A stretch of DNA of 64,000 nucleotides from an uncultured Colwellia sp. (GCA_913061475.1 CAJXUN010000021.1:1-64000); one strand, 5' to 3'; positions 18,470 through 28,513 are shown, numbered from the stretch's first letter. Numbers and translations: made by a program. The notes: generated from the sequence alone by a model not told the origin.

Positions 18470-19150
18470 ATGCAGGAAAGCATTCCAGTCATTACTATTG
18501 ATGGGCCTAGTGGCGCAGGTAAAGGAACAGTTGCGCGTATTGTCGCTGAGCAATTAGGTTGGCACTTATTAGATAGTGGTGCAATTTATCGTGTACTCGC
18601 GGTTGCAGCGCAGCATCATAATATTGGTGTTGATGATGAAGATTCTTTATTACCAGTAGCAGCGCATTTAGACGTACAGTTTCAAATTTGTAGTGAAGGT
18701 GAAGGTAAAGTCATTCTAGAAGGCGAAGATGTTTCGAATGCAATTCGTACTGAAGAAATTGGTGCACTAGCATCAAAGGTTGCCGCATTTCCTCGTGTTC
18801 GTGAAGCGTTGTTAAGACGTCAACGTGCTTTTAAAGTTGCTCCTGGTTTAGTTGCCGATGGCCGTGATATGGGCACAGTAGTTTTTACTCAAGCGCCGGT
18901 AAAAGTATTCTTAACCGCAAGCGCTGAAGAAAGAGCACAAAGAAGATTTAATCAGTTGAATGAAAAAGGCTTTGATGTTAAAATCGGGCGCCTTTTGGAT
19001 GACATACGTCAAAGAGATGAGCGAGATCAAAACCGTAAGGTGGCGCCGCTTGTTCCTGCAGAAGGAGCATTAATTATTGATTCTACTGAACTTTCTATTG
19101 ATGAAGTGGTCAGTAAAATCTTGTCATTTAGTAATGATAAATTAATGTAA
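18470..19150 (+). CDS. cmk: Cytidylate kinase
   Basis: This enzyme phosphorylates CMP and dCMP. The 226 residues show the P-loop [14 protein letters not shown] at the N terminus, the CMP-binding LLDSGAIYR segment, [12 protein letters not shown] and the lid-region arginines in [19 protein letters not shown] precedes the ATG. It lies between aroA and rpsA, the order conserved across gammaproteobacteria. Confidence 0.97.
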   Translation: MQESIPVITIDGPSGAGKGTVARIVAEQLGWHLLDSGAIYRVLAVAAQHHNIGVDDEDSLLPVAAHLDVQFQICSEGEGKVILEGEDVSNAIRTEEIGALASKVAAFPRVREALLRRQRAFKVAPGLVADGRDMGTVVFTQAPVKVFLTASAEERAQRRFNQLNEKGFDVKIGRLLDDIRQRDERDQNRKVAPLVPAEGALIIDSTELSIDEVVSKILSFSNDKLM

Positions 19151-19261
19151 ACGAAGTAATAATGCTTCAAAATAACCTAAGGTAAGGATGCGTTAGGTCT
19201 TATTAACAACCCCATGAGACATGTATGTTGATTGGATTAACTCTGAGTTCATAGACAAATT

Positions 19262-20929
19262 ATGACTGAAAATTTTGCACAACTTTTTGAAGAAAGTTTA
19301 AAAACAATCGAAACACGCCCTGGTTCAATCATTAAAGGGACTGTAGTTGCCATCACTAAAGACAACGTTTTAGTTGACGCTGGCTTAAAATCTGAATCTG
19401 TTATTTCAATTGACCAGTTCAAAAGTCTAACAGGCGAAGTAGAAGTTGCTGTTGGCGATGAAGTTGATGTGTCACTTAAAGCTACAGATGATGGTTTCGG
19501 TGAAACTATTCTTTCTCGTGATGACGCAAAACGCCATGAAGCTTGGCAAGTGCTTGAAAAAGCATATGAAGAAAAAGAAACTATTATCGGTGTTATCAAC
19601 GGTAAAGTTAAAGGTGGTTTCACAGTTGAAGTTAGCAACATCCGTGCTTTCTTACCTGGTTCATTAGTAGATGTACGTCCTATTCGTGACACTACTCACC
19701 TTGAAGGTAAAGATTTAGAATTTAAAGTTATTAAGCTTGACCAAAAGCGTAATAACGTTGTTGTATCTCGTCGTGCTGTTATCGAATCAGAAAGCAGTGT
19801 TGAACGTGATGAACTTCTTGCTTCTCTTGCCGAAGGCATTGAAGTTAAAGGTATCGTTAAGAACCTTACTGACTACGGTGCATTCGTAGACTTAGGCGGC
19901 ATTGACGGCCTACTTCACATAACAGATATGGCTTGGAAACGTGTTAAGCACCCAAGTGAAATCGTAAATGTTGGTGATGAAATTCAAGTTAAAGTATTGA
20001 AATTCGACCGTGAGCGCACTCGTGTATCTCTAGGTATGAAGCAGTTAGGCGAAGATCCATGGGTTGCTATCGCTAAACGTTACCCTGAAGGCGCTAAGCT
20101 TACAGGTCGCGTAACTAACTTAACAGACTACGGTTGTTTCGTTGAGATCCAAGAAGGCGTTGAAGGTTTAGTTCACGTTTCTGAAATGGATTGGACTAAC
20201 AAAAACATTCACCCATCTAAAGTTGTTAACTTGGGTGATACTGTTGAAGTTATGGTACTTGAAATTGACGAAGAACGTCGTCGTATTTCACTTGGCCTTA
20301 AACAATGTATCCCGAACCCTTGGGAAGAGTTTGCTAAAAACTTCAACAAAGGCGACAAAGTTTCAGGTAAGATCAAGTCAATCACTGATTTTGGTATCTT
20401 TATTGGTCTTGACGGCGGTATTGATGGTCTTGTTCACTTATCTGATATCTCATGGGCTGGCGGTGAAGAAGCTGTTCGTGAATACAAGAAAGGTGATGAG
20501 ATTTCAGCTGTAGTACTTCAAGTTGACCCTGAGCGCGAGCGTATCTCTTTAGGTGTTAAACAAACTGAAGATGATCCGTTTAATCAATACCTTGCAGATA
20601 ACAAAAAAGGTGCTATTGTTACAGGTAAGGTTATTGAAGTAGATGCTAAAGGCGCTAAAATTGAATTAGCCGAAGGCGTTGAAGGTTACCTTCGTGTTGC
20701 TGATATTTCACGTGAGCGTATCGAAGATGCGACGACTGAATTATCTGTAGATGACAGCGTTGAAACTAAGTTTGTTGGTGTTGATCGTAAGAACCGCACT
20801 ATCAGCTTATCAATCAAAGCTAAAGATCAAGCAGACGAGCGTGAAGCTATGGATACATTGAACCAAGCTCCAGAAGAAGACTCTGGTTTGAGTGCAATGG
20901 CTGAAGCGTTTAAAAACGCTAAACTTTAA
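19262..20929 (+). CDS. rpsA: 30S ribosomal protein S1
   Basis: This is the largest small-subunit protein, which binds mRNA and unfolds leaders. The 555 residues contain six S1 OB-fold repeats, with clear examples at [62 protein letters not shown] and [20 protein letters not shown]. As in E. coli, the ATG has no Shine-Dalgarno sequence (only ATAGACAAATT upstream), which fits known autogenous control of rpsA by S1. Codon use is more optimised than in the neighbours, as expected for an abundant protein. A perfect 12-bp hairpin follows the stop. Confidence 0.98.
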   Translation: MTENFAQLFEESLKTIETRPGSIIKGTVVAITKDNVLVDAGLKSESVISIDQFKSLTGEVEVAVGDEVDVSLKATDDGFGETILSRDDAKRHEAWQVLEKAYEEKETIIGVINGKVKGGFTVEVSNIRAFLPGSLVDVRPIRDTTHLEGKDLEFKVIKLDQKRNNVVVSRRAVIESESSVERDELLASLAEGIEVKGIVKNLTDYGAFVDLGGIDGLLHITDMAWKRVKHPSEIVNVGDEIQVKVLKFDRERTRVSLGMKQLGEDPWVAIAKRYPEGAKLTGRVTNLTDYGCFVEIQEGVEGLVHVSEMDWTNKNIHPSKVVNLGDTVEVMVLEIDEERRRISLGLKQCIPNPWEEFAKNFNKGDKVSGKIKSITDFGIFIGLDGGIDGLVHLSDISWAGGEEAVREYKKGDEISAVVLQVDPERERISLGVKQTEDDPFNQYLADNKKGAIVTGKVIEVDAKGAKIELAEGVEGYLRVADISRERIEDATTELSVDDSVETKFVGVDRKNRTISLSIKAKDQADEREAMDTLNQAPEEDSGLSAMAEAFKNAKL

Positions 20930-20948
20930 TTCCTAGCAATACCAAGTG

Positions 20949-20978
20949 AAGAAGAACTGCTTTAAGGCAGTTCTTCTT
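20949..20978 (+). terminator. Hairpin after rpsA
   Basis: AAGAAGAACTGC and GCAGTTCTTCTT form a perfect 12-bp stem with a 6-base loop, followed by only a weak U-tract. It probably terminates or processes rpsA mRNA ahead of ihfB. Confidence 0.65.
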
Positions 20979-21026
20979 AATGTTTAAATCCGATGGCGCG
21001 AAGCTATAGTGAACACTGGAGGTCAA

Positions 21027-21314
21027 ATGACCAAATCAGAACTCATTGAAAGATTAGCAGATAAATTAAATCATTTAGCTGCGAAAGATGTAGAACAAGC
21101 TATTAAAGAAATTCTTGAAATGATGGCGCAAACTTTGTCAAAAGGTGAGCGTATTGAAATTAGAGGTTTTGGCAGCTTTTCGTTGCATTATCGTGCTCCT
21201 CGTGTGGGACGGAACCCAAAAACTGGCGAGTCTGTAGAGCTTGACGGTAAATATGTTCCGCATTTTAAACCTGGTAAAGAGTTACGTGAAAGAGTAAATC
21301 TTTCAATCGCGTAA
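21027..21314 (+). CDS. ihfB: Integration host factor subunit beta
   Basis: This is the DNA-bending nucleoid protein subunit that pairs with IhfA. I start it at ATG 21027 (95 residues), where GGAGG lies 4 bases upstream and the N terminus [17 protein letters not shown] aligns with E. coli IhfB. A GTG at 21009 would add six residues with no homology. The DNA-binding beta arm [30 protein letters not shown] is intact. It is followed by a strong terminator. Confidence 0.96.
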   Translation: MTKSELIERLADKLNHLAAKDVEQAIKEILEMMAQTLSKGERIEIRGFGSFSLHYRAPRVGRNPKTGESVELDGKYVPHFKPGKELRERVNLSIA

Positions 21315-21335
21315 TTGCAGAATTGATGAATAAAC

Positions 21336-21362
21336 GGCATGCTATCAGCATGCCTTTTTTTT
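21336..21362 (+). terminator. ihfB intrinsic terminator
   Basis: GGCATGCT-ATC-AGCATGCC (21336-21354) is followed by eight T. It ends the ihfB transcript and overlaps the leader of lapA. Confidence 0.9.
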
Positions 21363-21384
21363 GTGTTGTTTTGGACGAACTATC

Positions 21385-21636
21385 ATGCGCCTTTATATTA
21401 CAGTGATCCTTTTTCTTATTTTACTTACTATTGCCTTTATTTTTGGTAGTCAAAACGATCAAGTACTGACATTAAATTACTTGATTGCAAAAACTAACCT
21501 TTCAGTTGCAGCGGCAGTTAGCTTATTTACCACTATAGGTTTTATGCTTGGCCTATTGTTCGCTTTGTTTTGGAAGTTAGTGAAAATGATAAAACCAGCT
21601 AAAAATGTTCAGCTGAAAACACAGAAGAAATCTTAG
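21385..21636 (+). CDS. lapA: Lipopolysaccharide assembly protein LapA (YciS)
   Basis: This small inner-membrane protein of 83 residues has two hydrophobic helices: LYITVILFLILLTIAFIFG, then LSVAAAVSLFTTIGFMLGLLFALFW. The intervening SQNDQVLTLNYLIAK matches the YciS/DUF1049 family. With LapB it regulates FtsH-dependent turnover of LpxC and so LPS synthesis. The frame is open upstream from a TTG at 21361, but the ATG at 21385 gives the family's N terminus. One base separates its stop from the lapB ATG. Confidence 0.9.
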   Translation: MRLYITVILFLILLTIAFIFGSQNDQVLTLNYLIAKTNLSVAAAVSLFTTIGFMLGLLFALFWKLVKMIKPAKNVQLKTQKKS

Positions 21637-21637
21637 T

Positions 21638-22807
21638 ATGTTAGGGTTATTATTTTTATTGTTACCTGTAGCCATGGGGTATGGTTGGTTTATGGGGCGC
21701 AATAGTGTTAAGCAAAATGATCATAGTGCTCAACAAGAACTCTCCATTAAATATTCAACAGGGTTGAATTACCTATTCTCTAATCAACAAGATAAAGCGA
21801 TTGATTATCTGCTTGAAGCACTAAAAGTCGAAGATGACACCGTTGAAGCTCACTTTGCGATGGCCAATTTGTTTAGACGTCGCGGCGAACTTGATCGGGC
21901 ATTAAAAGTACATGAACATCTGGTACGTCAAAAACACTTACCCAACAGTGCTAAACAGCAAGCCGTATTTGAGCTTGCAAAAGATTTTCTCAGTGCTGGA
22001 CTGTATGATCGTGCTGAATCCATGTTTCATAAACTGTTAAAGTCAAAAACCTACGGCTTAAAGTCATTAACTGCTTTAATGCAGATTTATCAATCGACTA
22101 AAGATTGGCATCAAGGTATTGCGCTTAAAAAAGCGATTGCTAAAACTCGTGATACTAAACTCTTACACACTTTAGCTAATTTTTATTGTGAACTGGCATC
22201 AACAGCACTGGAGAAGGATGAATTTATCGACGTTATAGAGCTCTTAGATAATGCCTTAAGCCATGATCCTAATTCTTCTCGGGCAAACTGGTTGATGGCA
22301 CAAATTTATGAAAATCATCAACAGTACAATGAAGCGTGTCAATGTTACAAAGCCATTTATGAGCAAGACAAAGAGTTTTTTCCTGATGTAATAGAAAAAA
22401 TGTTTCTTTGTTATCAGGCGCTTGATGCGGAAAAAGAATTTTTTCAGTTTATTAGAAAAGTTTATGAAGAAACCGGTAGCACATCAGCGTTGATTAAGTA
22501 TTTAACACACATTGAGCATGTTAAAGGTGTGAATTCCGCGAAAAAATTTATTTTATCGGCATTGAAACGTCGTCCTACTATTCGTGGCTTTAAACACTTC
22601 GTTAAAATGCAAATGAACGATAATGAATCGGAAAACACTTCAGAGAACCTTGAAGCTATTCGTGAGCTTGTTACCGCTTACTTAAATGTTAAGCATCGTT
22701 ATAGTTGTAGAACCTGTGGTTTTAATTCTAGCACTCATTATTGGTCATGCCCATCGTGTCATGATTGGGAGCAGCTTAAACCGGTAAGAGGTTTAGAAGG
22801 CGAATAA
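21638..22807 (+). CDS. lapB: Lipopolysaccharide assembly protein LapB (YciM)
   Basis: This 389-residue membrane-anchored TPR protein is an adaptor bringing LpxC to FtsH. An N-terminal helix (LGLLFLLLPVAMGYGWFMGR) is followed by multiple TPR repeats from about residue 35 (SIKYSTGLNYLFSNQQDKAIDYLLEAL) onward. A C-terminal rubredoxin-like metal site has Cys pairs in YSCRTCG and WSCPSCHDWE. Length and architecture match E. coli LapB. It is in an operon with lapA. Confidence 0.96.
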   Translation: MLGLLFLLLPVAMGYGWFMGRNSVKQNDHSAQQELSIKYSTGLNYLFSNQQDKAIDYLLEALKVEDDTVEAHFAMANLFRRRGELDRALKVHEHLVRQKHLPNSAKQQAVFELAKDFLSAGLYDRAESMFHKLLKSKTYGLKSLTALMQIYQSTKDWHQGIALKKAIAKTRDTKLLHTLANFYCELASTALEKDEFIDVIELLDNALSHDPNSSRANWLMAQIYENHQQYNEACQCYKAIYEQDKEFFPDVIEKMFLCYQALDAEKEFFQFIRKVYEETGSTSALIKYLTHIEHVKGVNSAKKFILSALKRRPTIRGFKHFVKMQMNDNESENTSENLEAIRELVTAYLNVKHRYSCRTCGFNSSTHYWSCPSCHDWEQLKPVRGLEGE

Positions 22808-22874
22808 AGTTACGGTTAAAAGATTCACACAAGTTTACATTATATAAAAATATTTACCTATTGAGGAAAACAGC

Positions 22875-23570
22875 ATGAGAGATGCAAAAGTTGTCGTAGC
22901 CTTAGATTTTGATAACAAAAATGAGGCATTGTCTTTTGTAGATAAAATACAACCGAGTGATTGTCGGTTGAAAGTGGGCAAAGAAATGTTTACTCACTTT
23001 GGCCCTGAATTTGTCAAAGAACTTGTTAACCGAGGCTTCGACGTTTTTCTTGATTTAAAGTTTCATGATATTCCTAATACCGTGGCGAAAGCGGTTGCTG
23101 CTGCCGCTGATTTAGGTGTTTGGATGGTTAATGTGCATGCTTCAGGCGGTCTTAAAATGATGGAAAAAGCTAAAGAAGCATTATTGCCTTATGGCGACAA
23201 AGCACCATTACTGATTGCGGTGACTGTGTTAACCAGCATGAGTGAAGAAGATCTTGTTGATATAGGTATTACTCGAACACCAGCGGAGCAAGTACAACAT
23301 TTAGCGACGTTAACTAAAAAAGCGGGTTTAGATGGTGTGGTTTGTTCTGCAATGGAGGCTGAGTCATTAAAGCAATTATTAGGGCAAGCGTTTAAGCTTG
23401 TTACGCCTGGTATCCGACCAGCAGGTGCGAATGCCGATGATCAAAAGCGCATCATGACCCCTGAACAAGCACTCGATGTTGGTGTTGATTATTTAGTTAT
23501 TGGTCGTCCGATCACTAAAGCGGAAAATCCACATGCAGTATTACAAGCAATTAACTTATCAATTAGCTAG
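22875..23570 (+). CDS. pyrF: Orotidine 5'-phosphate decarboxylase
   Basis: This is the last step of UMP synthesis. The 231-residue TIM barrel has the substrate-binding VALDF near the N terminus, the catalytic [11 protein letters not shown], a VNVHASGG segment, and VTPGIRP plus VIGRPI phosphate-binding motifs. TGAGGAAAA precedes the ATG. It follows lapB by 67 bases, the same neighbour as in E. coli. Confidence 0.97.
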   Translation: MRDAKVVVALDFDNKNEALSFVDKIQPSDCRLKVGKEMFTHFGPEFVKELVNRGFDVFLDLKFHDIPNTVAKAVAAAADLGVWMVNVHASGGLKMMEKAKEALLPYGDKAPLLIAVTVLTSMSEEDLVDIGITRTPAEQVQHLATLTKKAGLDGVVCSAMEAESLKQLLGQAFKLVTPGIRPAGANADDQKRIMTPEQALDVGVDYLVIGRPITKAENPHAVLQAINLSIS

Positions 23571-23702
23571 CTTTACGCCATTCGTTGCTATTTTTATATT
23601 GGCTATTTGACAAATTACCTCAAGACTTCTAAACCTAATACAGCGAATTATTATCTAGGATAATTCGCTTATATGGATATTAACTATTAGAAGGAGAATA
23701 CA

Positions 23703-24005
23703 ATGAAAAAGCACATCTGTTATTTTCTCATCATCTTATTTACCGTAATATCGTTGCCACTTCGAGCTACAGACGTTAATGACGCGTCAGAAATGATAGC
23801 TACTCAAGAAGTACAAGTTGTGGATATTAATAAAGCGGACGTTGAAACGTTAGTTTTGTTGAAGGGTGTTGGAGAAAAAAGAGCAAAAGCAATCGTTGCT
23901 TATCGTGAGTTACATGGTGAATTTAATACTATTGATGATTTACTCAACGTTAAAGGCATAGGTGAGCAGATGCTAGAGCATAATAGGGCAAGGATTAAGC
24001 TGTGA
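23703..24005 (+). CDS. ComEA-like helix-hairpin-helix protein, secreted
   Basis: This 100-residue protein has a Sec signal peptide (residues 1-22, ending in LPLRA) and a ComEA-type module of two helix-hairpin-helix motifs (VDINKADVETLVLLKGVGEKRAKAIVAY, then FNTIDDLLNVKGIGEQML). Such proteins bind double-stranded DNA in the periplasm, and in Vibrio ComEA is needed for DNA uptake. Whether this one serves competence is unproven, because no other competence gene is in the window. AGAAGGAG precedes the ATG, and a bidirectional terminator follows. Confidence 0.88.
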   Translation: MKKHICYFLIILFTVISLPLRATDVNDASEMIATQEVQVVDINKADVETLVLLKGVGEKRAKAIVAYRELHGEFNTIDDLLNVKGIGEQMLEHNRARIKL

Positions 24006-24037
24006 TTATTGAAATAGCGCGGTAGAAGTTTAGTTGT

Positions 24038-24067
24038 AAAAAAGCCAATCATTAGATTGGCTTTTTT
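24038..24067. terminator. Bidirectional terminator between comEA-like gene and deoD
   Basis: AAAAAAGCCAATC-ATTA-GATTGGCTTTTTT is a perfect stem with A-run and T-run on either side, serving both convergent genes. Confidence 0.9.
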
Positions 24068-24145
24068 ACACGCTGAGTCAGCTATAGCAAAGTCAATAAG
24101 TCGTTTTCTAATACAGTAAAAACGGCTTATAAACTTGCTGCTATT

Positions 24146-24850
24146 TTATAATAAGCTATCTAGCGTTAATTCCATCATACCTTTAAACGTGGTTTCACGT
24201 TCATCAGCCGTCGTTACTTCGCCAGTTTTAATGTGGTCGCTTACTGTTAACACCGTTAGTGCTTTTTTACCATATTCTGCAGCTACGCCATATAAACCAG
24301 CCGCTTCCATTTCAACCGCTAAAATGCCGTATTTTTCCATCAAAGCAAATGCTTCAGGATTAGGCGTGTAAAATAAATCAGCAGTAAAAATATTACCAAC
24401 TCGGACATCTTTACCGGTTTTTTCTGCTGTTTTCACCACTTGATTAAGTAAATCAAAATCTGCAGTGGCAGCAAAATCATAACCATTTAAGCGTGAACGG
24501 TTAACATTTGAGTCAGTACTCGCTGCCATACCGATAATAATGTCACGTACTTTTATATCATCACGTACTGCGCCACAAGAGCCGATACGAATAATGCTCT
24601 CTACGCCGTAATCTTTATATAACTCTGTTGCGTAGATTGAAATTGATGGTATGCCCATACCTGAGCCCATTACTGAAACGGGTTTGCCTTTATAGGTACC
24701 GGTATAACCAAACATATTACGTACACGAGTGACGCATTTTGCATCATCAAGAAAATTTTCTGCAATAAATTTTGCGCGTAGTGGATCGCCCGGCATAAGT
24801 ACCGTTTTTGCGAAATCGCCGTTGTTTGCTTCTATATGTGCTGTTGCCAT
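24146..24850 (-). CDS. deoD: Purine nucleoside phosphorylase DeoD
   Basis: This hexameric phosphorylase cleaves purine (deoxy)nucleosides to base and (deoxy)ribose-1-phosphate. The 234 residues show the [13 protein letters not shown] phosphate-binding start, RIGSCGAV, and the nucleoside-binding [17 protein letters not shown] segment. AAAGG lies 9 bases before the ATG. It is the last gene of an add-xapX-deoD row on the minus strand, so it supports purine salvage. Confidence 0.96.
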   Translation of the reverse strand: MATAHIEANNGDFAKTVLMPGDPLRAKFIAENFLDDAKCVTRVRNMFGYTGTYKGKPVSVMGSGMGIPSISIYATELYKDYGVESIIRIGSCGAVRDDIKVRDIIIGMAASTDSNVNRSRLNGYDFAATADFDLLNQVVKTAEKTGKDVRVGNIFTADLFYTPNPEAFALMEKYGILAVEMEAAGLYGVAAEYGKKALTVLTVSDHIKTGEVTTADERETTFKGMMELTLDSLL

Positions 24851-24976
24851 GAGTGTTAACCTTTGTTAATGGTGTTTCAATCACAGTAAGTTTCTAGCCA
24901 TTGCTGATATTTCTATCATTCAGCCGCTATCAAGGGTGTTTTACTGATATGTCTTTTAAATTTTTAAAGTTGAATT

Positions 24977-25147
24977 CTAACTGAAAAAGCGTTCGATGAT
25001 CCAGTGATAACCTACACTACCTAAATAAATTCCGAAAATACCGGCTATACCTGATAAAACTGGTGGTGCAGGTATCGGTAATTTTAGTAGTGAAAATACT
25101 AAACCGACAACTATACCTGTTATTGTCGCAATAATAACTTCAAACAC
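24977..25147 (-). CDS. XapX-domain small membrane protein
   Basis: A 56-residue protein is encoded between add and deoD, read from a GTG at 25147 with AGGAG five bases upstream. It translates as MFEVIIATITGIVVGLVF, then LLKLPIPAPPVLSGIAGIFG and a second hydrophobic stretch ending ERFFS. The two membrane helices joined by a conserved PxPAPP segment are the signature of the XapX domain, named after a gene beside xanthosine phosphorylase in E. coli. The function is unknown. Its position between two purine nucleoside enzymes fits a nucleoside-related role. The reading rests on family pattern, ribosome-binding site and context. Confidence 0.82.
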   Translation of the reverse strand: MFEVIIATITGIVVGLVFSLLKLPIPAPPVLSGIAGIFGIYLGSVGYHWIIERFFS

Positions 25148-25212
25148 GTGTTCTCCTAGTGGGTGGCCAATCGCATATTTTAATCTGATATTAGCCAGAG
25201 CAACAACGGGTA

Positions 25213-26217
25213 CTAGCTGTTATTTAACACTTTCTGTTTTAATGCTGTTTTTTCACTGTTTGATAAAAAGGCCGCTTTCAGAGAGTTTTCTTGTAACTGC
25301 TGTATATCTTTGTCGGTAAACCCTAGGGTGTTACGCGCTACAAGGTATTCATTTTTTAGTTCTATTCCTTGTACACCGGGATCATCAGTATTTAAACATA
25401 CCAATAAACCTTTGGCTAAAAAGTGTTTAATTGGATGTTGTGATAAGTCCTTTATAGTGCCGGTTTGATAATTCGACGTTAGACAAGATTCAATCGCAAT
25501 ATCATGCTGTAGCATATAATCCATTAGCTTTTCATCTTGATGACAAGCTACGCCATGGCCTATGCGTGTCGCGTGTAAGTGGTTTATGGCCTGCCATATA
25601 CTTTTAGGTCCAGCAGCTTCACCAGCATGTACCGTAACATTGAGTTCGGCTTGTCGCACTTGTTTAAAGTGTTCAACAAACAAGTCACCAGGAAAGTTGT
25701 ATTCGTCTCCAGCTAAATCAATAGCAATCAAATGTTGTTTATGAGCAAGTAGGGCATCTAACTCAGCTTGACACTTTTCTACGCCAAAAGTTCGGCTCAA
25801 AATACCAATAAGATTAATTTTTACATCATATACTTTACATGCGGCATTGACACCATCTACAACGGCCGCAACAACATCAGCAACCACTAGATTATTCTTC
25901 ATGGCCATGTAATAAGGCGAAAAGCGTAATTCAGCATAATGAATACCGGCGTTAAAGGCATCTTCAACGTTTTCGAACGCAATACGTTTACAATCGTCTA
26001 GATTTTTAAGTACGGTAACACCCCAATCAAGCTTACTGAGAAACGCTAATAAATCGCTTTCGCTGCCTTGAATTTGTACATGAGGAATAAATGCTTCGAA
26101 ATTAGTTTCAGGTAAAATAATGTTATGTTCATGTGCTAATGCCCAAATGGTTTCAGGGCGAATATTACCGTCTAAATGTCGGTGTAAATCAATTAATGGT
26201 AGGTGAGAATGAGTCAT
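25213..26217 (-). CDS. add: Adenosine deaminase
   Basis: This zinc enzyme deaminates adenosine and deoxyadenosine to inosine. Metal and catalytic motifs are LIDLHRHLDGNIRPETIW near the N terminus, VTVHAGEAAGP, RIGHGV and NTDDPGVQG. The frame is open from a TTG at 26229, but the ATG at 26217 (334 residues) gives an N terminus aligning with E. coli Add. The ribosome-binding site is weak for either. It lies 65 bases before the xapX-like gene on the same strand. Add and DeoD would act in sequence (adenosine to inosine to hypoxanthine). Confidence 0.95.
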   Translation of the reverse strand: MTHSHLPLIDLHRHLDGNIRPETIWALAHEHNIILPETNFEAFIPHVQIQGSESDLLAFLSKLDWGVTVLKNLDDCKRIAFENVEDAFNAGIHYAELRFSPYYMAMKNNLVVADVVAAVVDGVNAACKVYDVKINLIGILSRTFGVEKCQAELDALLAHKQHLIAIDLAGDEYNFPGDLFVEHFKQVRQAELNVTVHAGEAAGPKSIWQAINHLHATRIGHGVACHQDEKLMDYMLQHDIAIESCLTSNYQTGTIKDLSQHPIKHFLAKGLLVCLNTDDPGVQGIELKNEYLVARNTLGFTDKDIQQLQENSLKAAFLSNSEKTALKQKVLNNS

Positions 26218-26442
26218 AGCTATTGGCAACCTATATGTATTTGTTTTATGAAAAATACGACCAAAGTATTATAAAATAAGATTATTTTTTTTGCTTGGAT
26301 GTCGAATAAATTTATTATACCGCTTTTTTCGTATTTTAGGTTGCTATTAGCCGAAGAACACTGATAAATTATCTCTGGGACTAATCATCTAGGTGTCTAG
26401 ACGTAAATATAAAATAGCATTTCAGTATAAAGAGAAACAATT

Positions 26443-27501
26443 ATGGTTGAGCAAACCGACGACGTTCGTATTAATAAAATCAAAGAACTTTTACCTCCTA
26501 TCGCATTACTTGAGCGATATCCTTCATCAGAACAAGCAACAAAGTCGGTGTTTGCTGGCAGAAATGCCATCAGTAAAATTTTTAATAATCAAGATGATCG
26601 CTTACTTGTAGTGATTGGACCCTGTTCAATACATGATCCTAAGGCAGCACTGGAGTACGGTGAACGTTTAGTTAAATTACGGGAAAAATATCAAGATACC
26701 CTTGAAATTGTCATGCGGGTTTATTTTGAAAAGCCCAGAACAACGGTCGGCTGGAAAGGGCTGATTAATGACCCTTATATGGATAATAGCTTTAAGCTTA
26801 ATGACGGTTTACGTATTGGTCGTAAGTTACTTCTTGATTTAAATAACTTAGGATTACCTACCGCTGGTGAGTTTTTAGATATGATCACCCCACAATATAT
26901 GGCTGATTTTATGTGTTGGGGCGCTATCGGGGCACGTACTACTGAAAGCCAAGTACATCGTGAGTTAGCGTCAGGTTTATCTTGTCCGGTAGGTTTTAAA
27001 AATGGTACCGATGGCACCATTAAAGTCGCGATAGATGCGATTGGCGCTGCCAGTGCTTCTCATCACTTTTTGTCGGTGACAAAATATGGCCATTCAGCCA
27101 TTGTGGAAACTACAGGTAATGAAGATTGCCACATTATTCTTCGTGGCGGAAAAACAACTAACTATGATGCTGATAGCGTTAAAACTGTTACGCAGCAGTT
27201 AAGTAAGTCAGGTTTGAATACTAATATTATGATTGACTTTAGTCATGCTAACAGCAGTAAGAAATTTGAAAACCAAATGTTAGTTTGCCGTGATGTTTGC
27301 CAACAAATGCGTAATGGTAATAACAATATTTTTGGCGTAATGGTAGAAAGTCATCTCGTTGAAGGGCGACAGGATTTAGTGGCTGGAATGGCTGAAACCT
27401 ACGGCCAAAGTATCACCGATGCTTGTATTGGCTGGCAAGATACTGAGGTTTTATTAGCTGAACTTGATCAAGCAGTCGCTCAACGCAGAGTAAAATGCTA
27501 A
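26443..27501 (+). CDS. aroG: DAHP synthase, AroG type
   Basis: This class I 3-deoxy-7-phosphoheptulonate synthase makes the first committed step of aromatic amino acid synthesis from PEP and erythrose-4-phosphate. The 352 residues align along their length with E. coli AroG, including RLLVVIGPCSIHDP, VYFEKPRTTVGWKGL, GARTTESQVHRELASGLS and IDFSHANSSK. The AroG-like N terminus (RINKIKELLPPIALLE) suggests the Phe-regulated isoenzyme, but feedback type is an inference. I saw no TyrR box upstream. A terminator follows. Confidence 0.93.
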   Translation: MVEQTDDVRINKIKELLPPIALLERYPSSEQATKSVFAGRNAISKIFNNQDDRLLVVIGPCSIHDPKAALEYGERLVKLREKYQDTLEIVMRVYFEKPRTTVGWKGLINDPYMDNSFKLNDGLRIGRKLLLDLNNLGLPTAGEFLDMITPQYMADFMCWGAIGARTTESQVHRELASGLSCPVGFKNGTDGTIKVAIDAIGAASASHHFLSVTKYGHSAIVETTGNEDCHIILRGGKTTNYDADSVKTVTQQLSKSGLNTNIMIDFSHANSSKKFENQMLVCRDVCQQMRNGNNNIFGVMVESHLVEGRQDLVAGMAETYGQSITDACIGWQDTEVLLAELDQAVAQRRVKC

Positions 27502-27580
27502 TTTAACCAGAGCTTAGCTTTATGGCTGGTAAACAAACACTGTAAAGTTCAGGTTATATCAAGCTAAAACTTTATCCCTC

Positions 27581-27608
27581 AAAAGCAGACAATCAGTCTG
27601 CTTTTTTT
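27581..27608 (+). terminator. aroG intrinsic terminator
   Basis: AAGCAGAC-AATC-AGTCTGCTT is followed by a run of T; it lies 80 bases after the aroG stop. Confidence 0.88.
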
Positions 27609-27683
27609 ATTGAATAATTATATTTATTATCAATAATCTAGTGGTGTTTAAAGTCACTTTATTCGATTTTTTGTTCTGCTTTG

Positions 27684-27728
27684 TTGTCAATATGCTACGT
27701 AATAACTATACTGTGTTTTTATACAGCG
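27684..27728 (+). promoter_or_regulatory. SOS promoter with LexA box for imuA-imuB-dnaE2
   Basis: TTGTCA (27684-27689) and TATACT (27707-27712) are 17 bases apart. A perfect LexA core CTGT-N8-ACAG (CTGT 27711-27714, ACAG 27723-27726) overlaps the -10 and the start site. The full site TACTGTGTTTTTATACAGCG is close to the E. coli consensus. It ends 12 bases before the imuA ATG. Confidence 0.92.
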
Positions 27729-27739
27729 GATTTGTTGCT

Positions 27740-28513
27740 ATGAATAAAATGCTTAAACAATTACATCACCAAGGAAAAATTTGGTCAGCTGACCAAATAC
27801 ACAATATTGTTGAAACTATTGATAGTGGTTACCCAGAATTAAATAAAAATTTACACGGTGGCTTGCCTCATCAAGGCGTCATAGAAGTGCAAACCATTAA
27901 CGGTATTGGAGAAATCAGGTTATTTCTACCTTATTTACTGAATTTGCTACAAGCTGAGTTAGCTCAACATCATCAAGCTAGACAGCTAGTTTTTATTGCG
28001 CCACCCGCACAAGTCAATGCTTTAATGCTGTTGCAAGCTGCTATACCTCTAGATAATTTATTGATTATCTCCTCACAAAAACCACAAGAATCACTCTGGG
28101 CAGCAGAGCAATGCTTGAAAAGCGGTTGTTGTTTTGCCGTATTGCTATGGCAGCAGCTACTGGCCGTGCACCAAGTTAAGCGCTTAAAGCAGGCGGCAAC
28201 GACTGGCAATGCCGTACAAATTATTTTTCGTTCTCCGCATAGTGTTGATTTAGCGCTGCCCGTTTCCTTGTCGTTAGCACTAGAAGCTCAATCAAGCGGA
28301 TTAAAAATAAAAGTTAAAAAGCAGCAAGGAGGTTGGCCGTGCAAAGATTTTACTGTTGATATGCATAAGCAATGGCCAAATTTGACAACAATTAGCGACC
28401 GTAATTGTATCAGTGATGGTGTACTCAGTAATGTTGTTGTGCCACTTTCTAGCCGTCAAAGGTTTAAGCCTGTAGTTCCAGGTTCGGTAAATGCACAGTC
28501 ACAGCTAAATTAG
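27740..28513 (+). CDS. imuA: ImuA, SOS mutagenesis accessory protein
   Basis: ImuA is a RecA-like accessory factor of the ImuA-ImuB-DnaE2 translesion mutasome. The frame is open from further upstream, but the LexA box and -10 lie inside that stretch. Transcription must therefore begin after it, and the ATG at 27740 is the start (257 residues, MNKMLKQLHHQGKIWSA). The GGLPHQGVIEVQTINGIGEIRLFLPYL region corresponds to a degenerate RecA-type P-loop segment. The last 20 or so residues are basic. It is the first gene of the SOS cassette, 59 bases before imuB. Confidence 0.9.
   Translation: MNKMLKQLHHQGKIWSADQIHNIVETIDSGYPELNKNLHGGLPHQGVIEVQTINGIGEIRLFLPYLLNLLQAELAQHHQARQLVFIAPPAQVNALMLLQAAIPLDNLLIISSQKPQESLWAAEQCLKSGCCFAVLLWQQLLAVHQVKRLKQAATTGNAVQIIFRSPHSVDLALPVSLSLALEAQSSGLKIKVKKQQGGWPCKDFTVDMHKQWPNLTTISDRNCISDGVLSNVVVPLSSRQRFKPVVPGSVNAQSQLN

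Noticed and set aside
19249-19692. 147-codon frame antisense to rpsA
   Set aside because: Serine-rich low-meaning translation, fully within a highly biased ribosomal protein gene.
26341-26442. TyrR box upstream of aroG
   Set aside because: No TGTAAA-N6-TTTACA pattern within two mismatches was found.
27641-27739. N-terminal extension of imuA
   Set aside because: It contains the -35, -10 and LexA box, so it cannot be translated from the SOS transcript.
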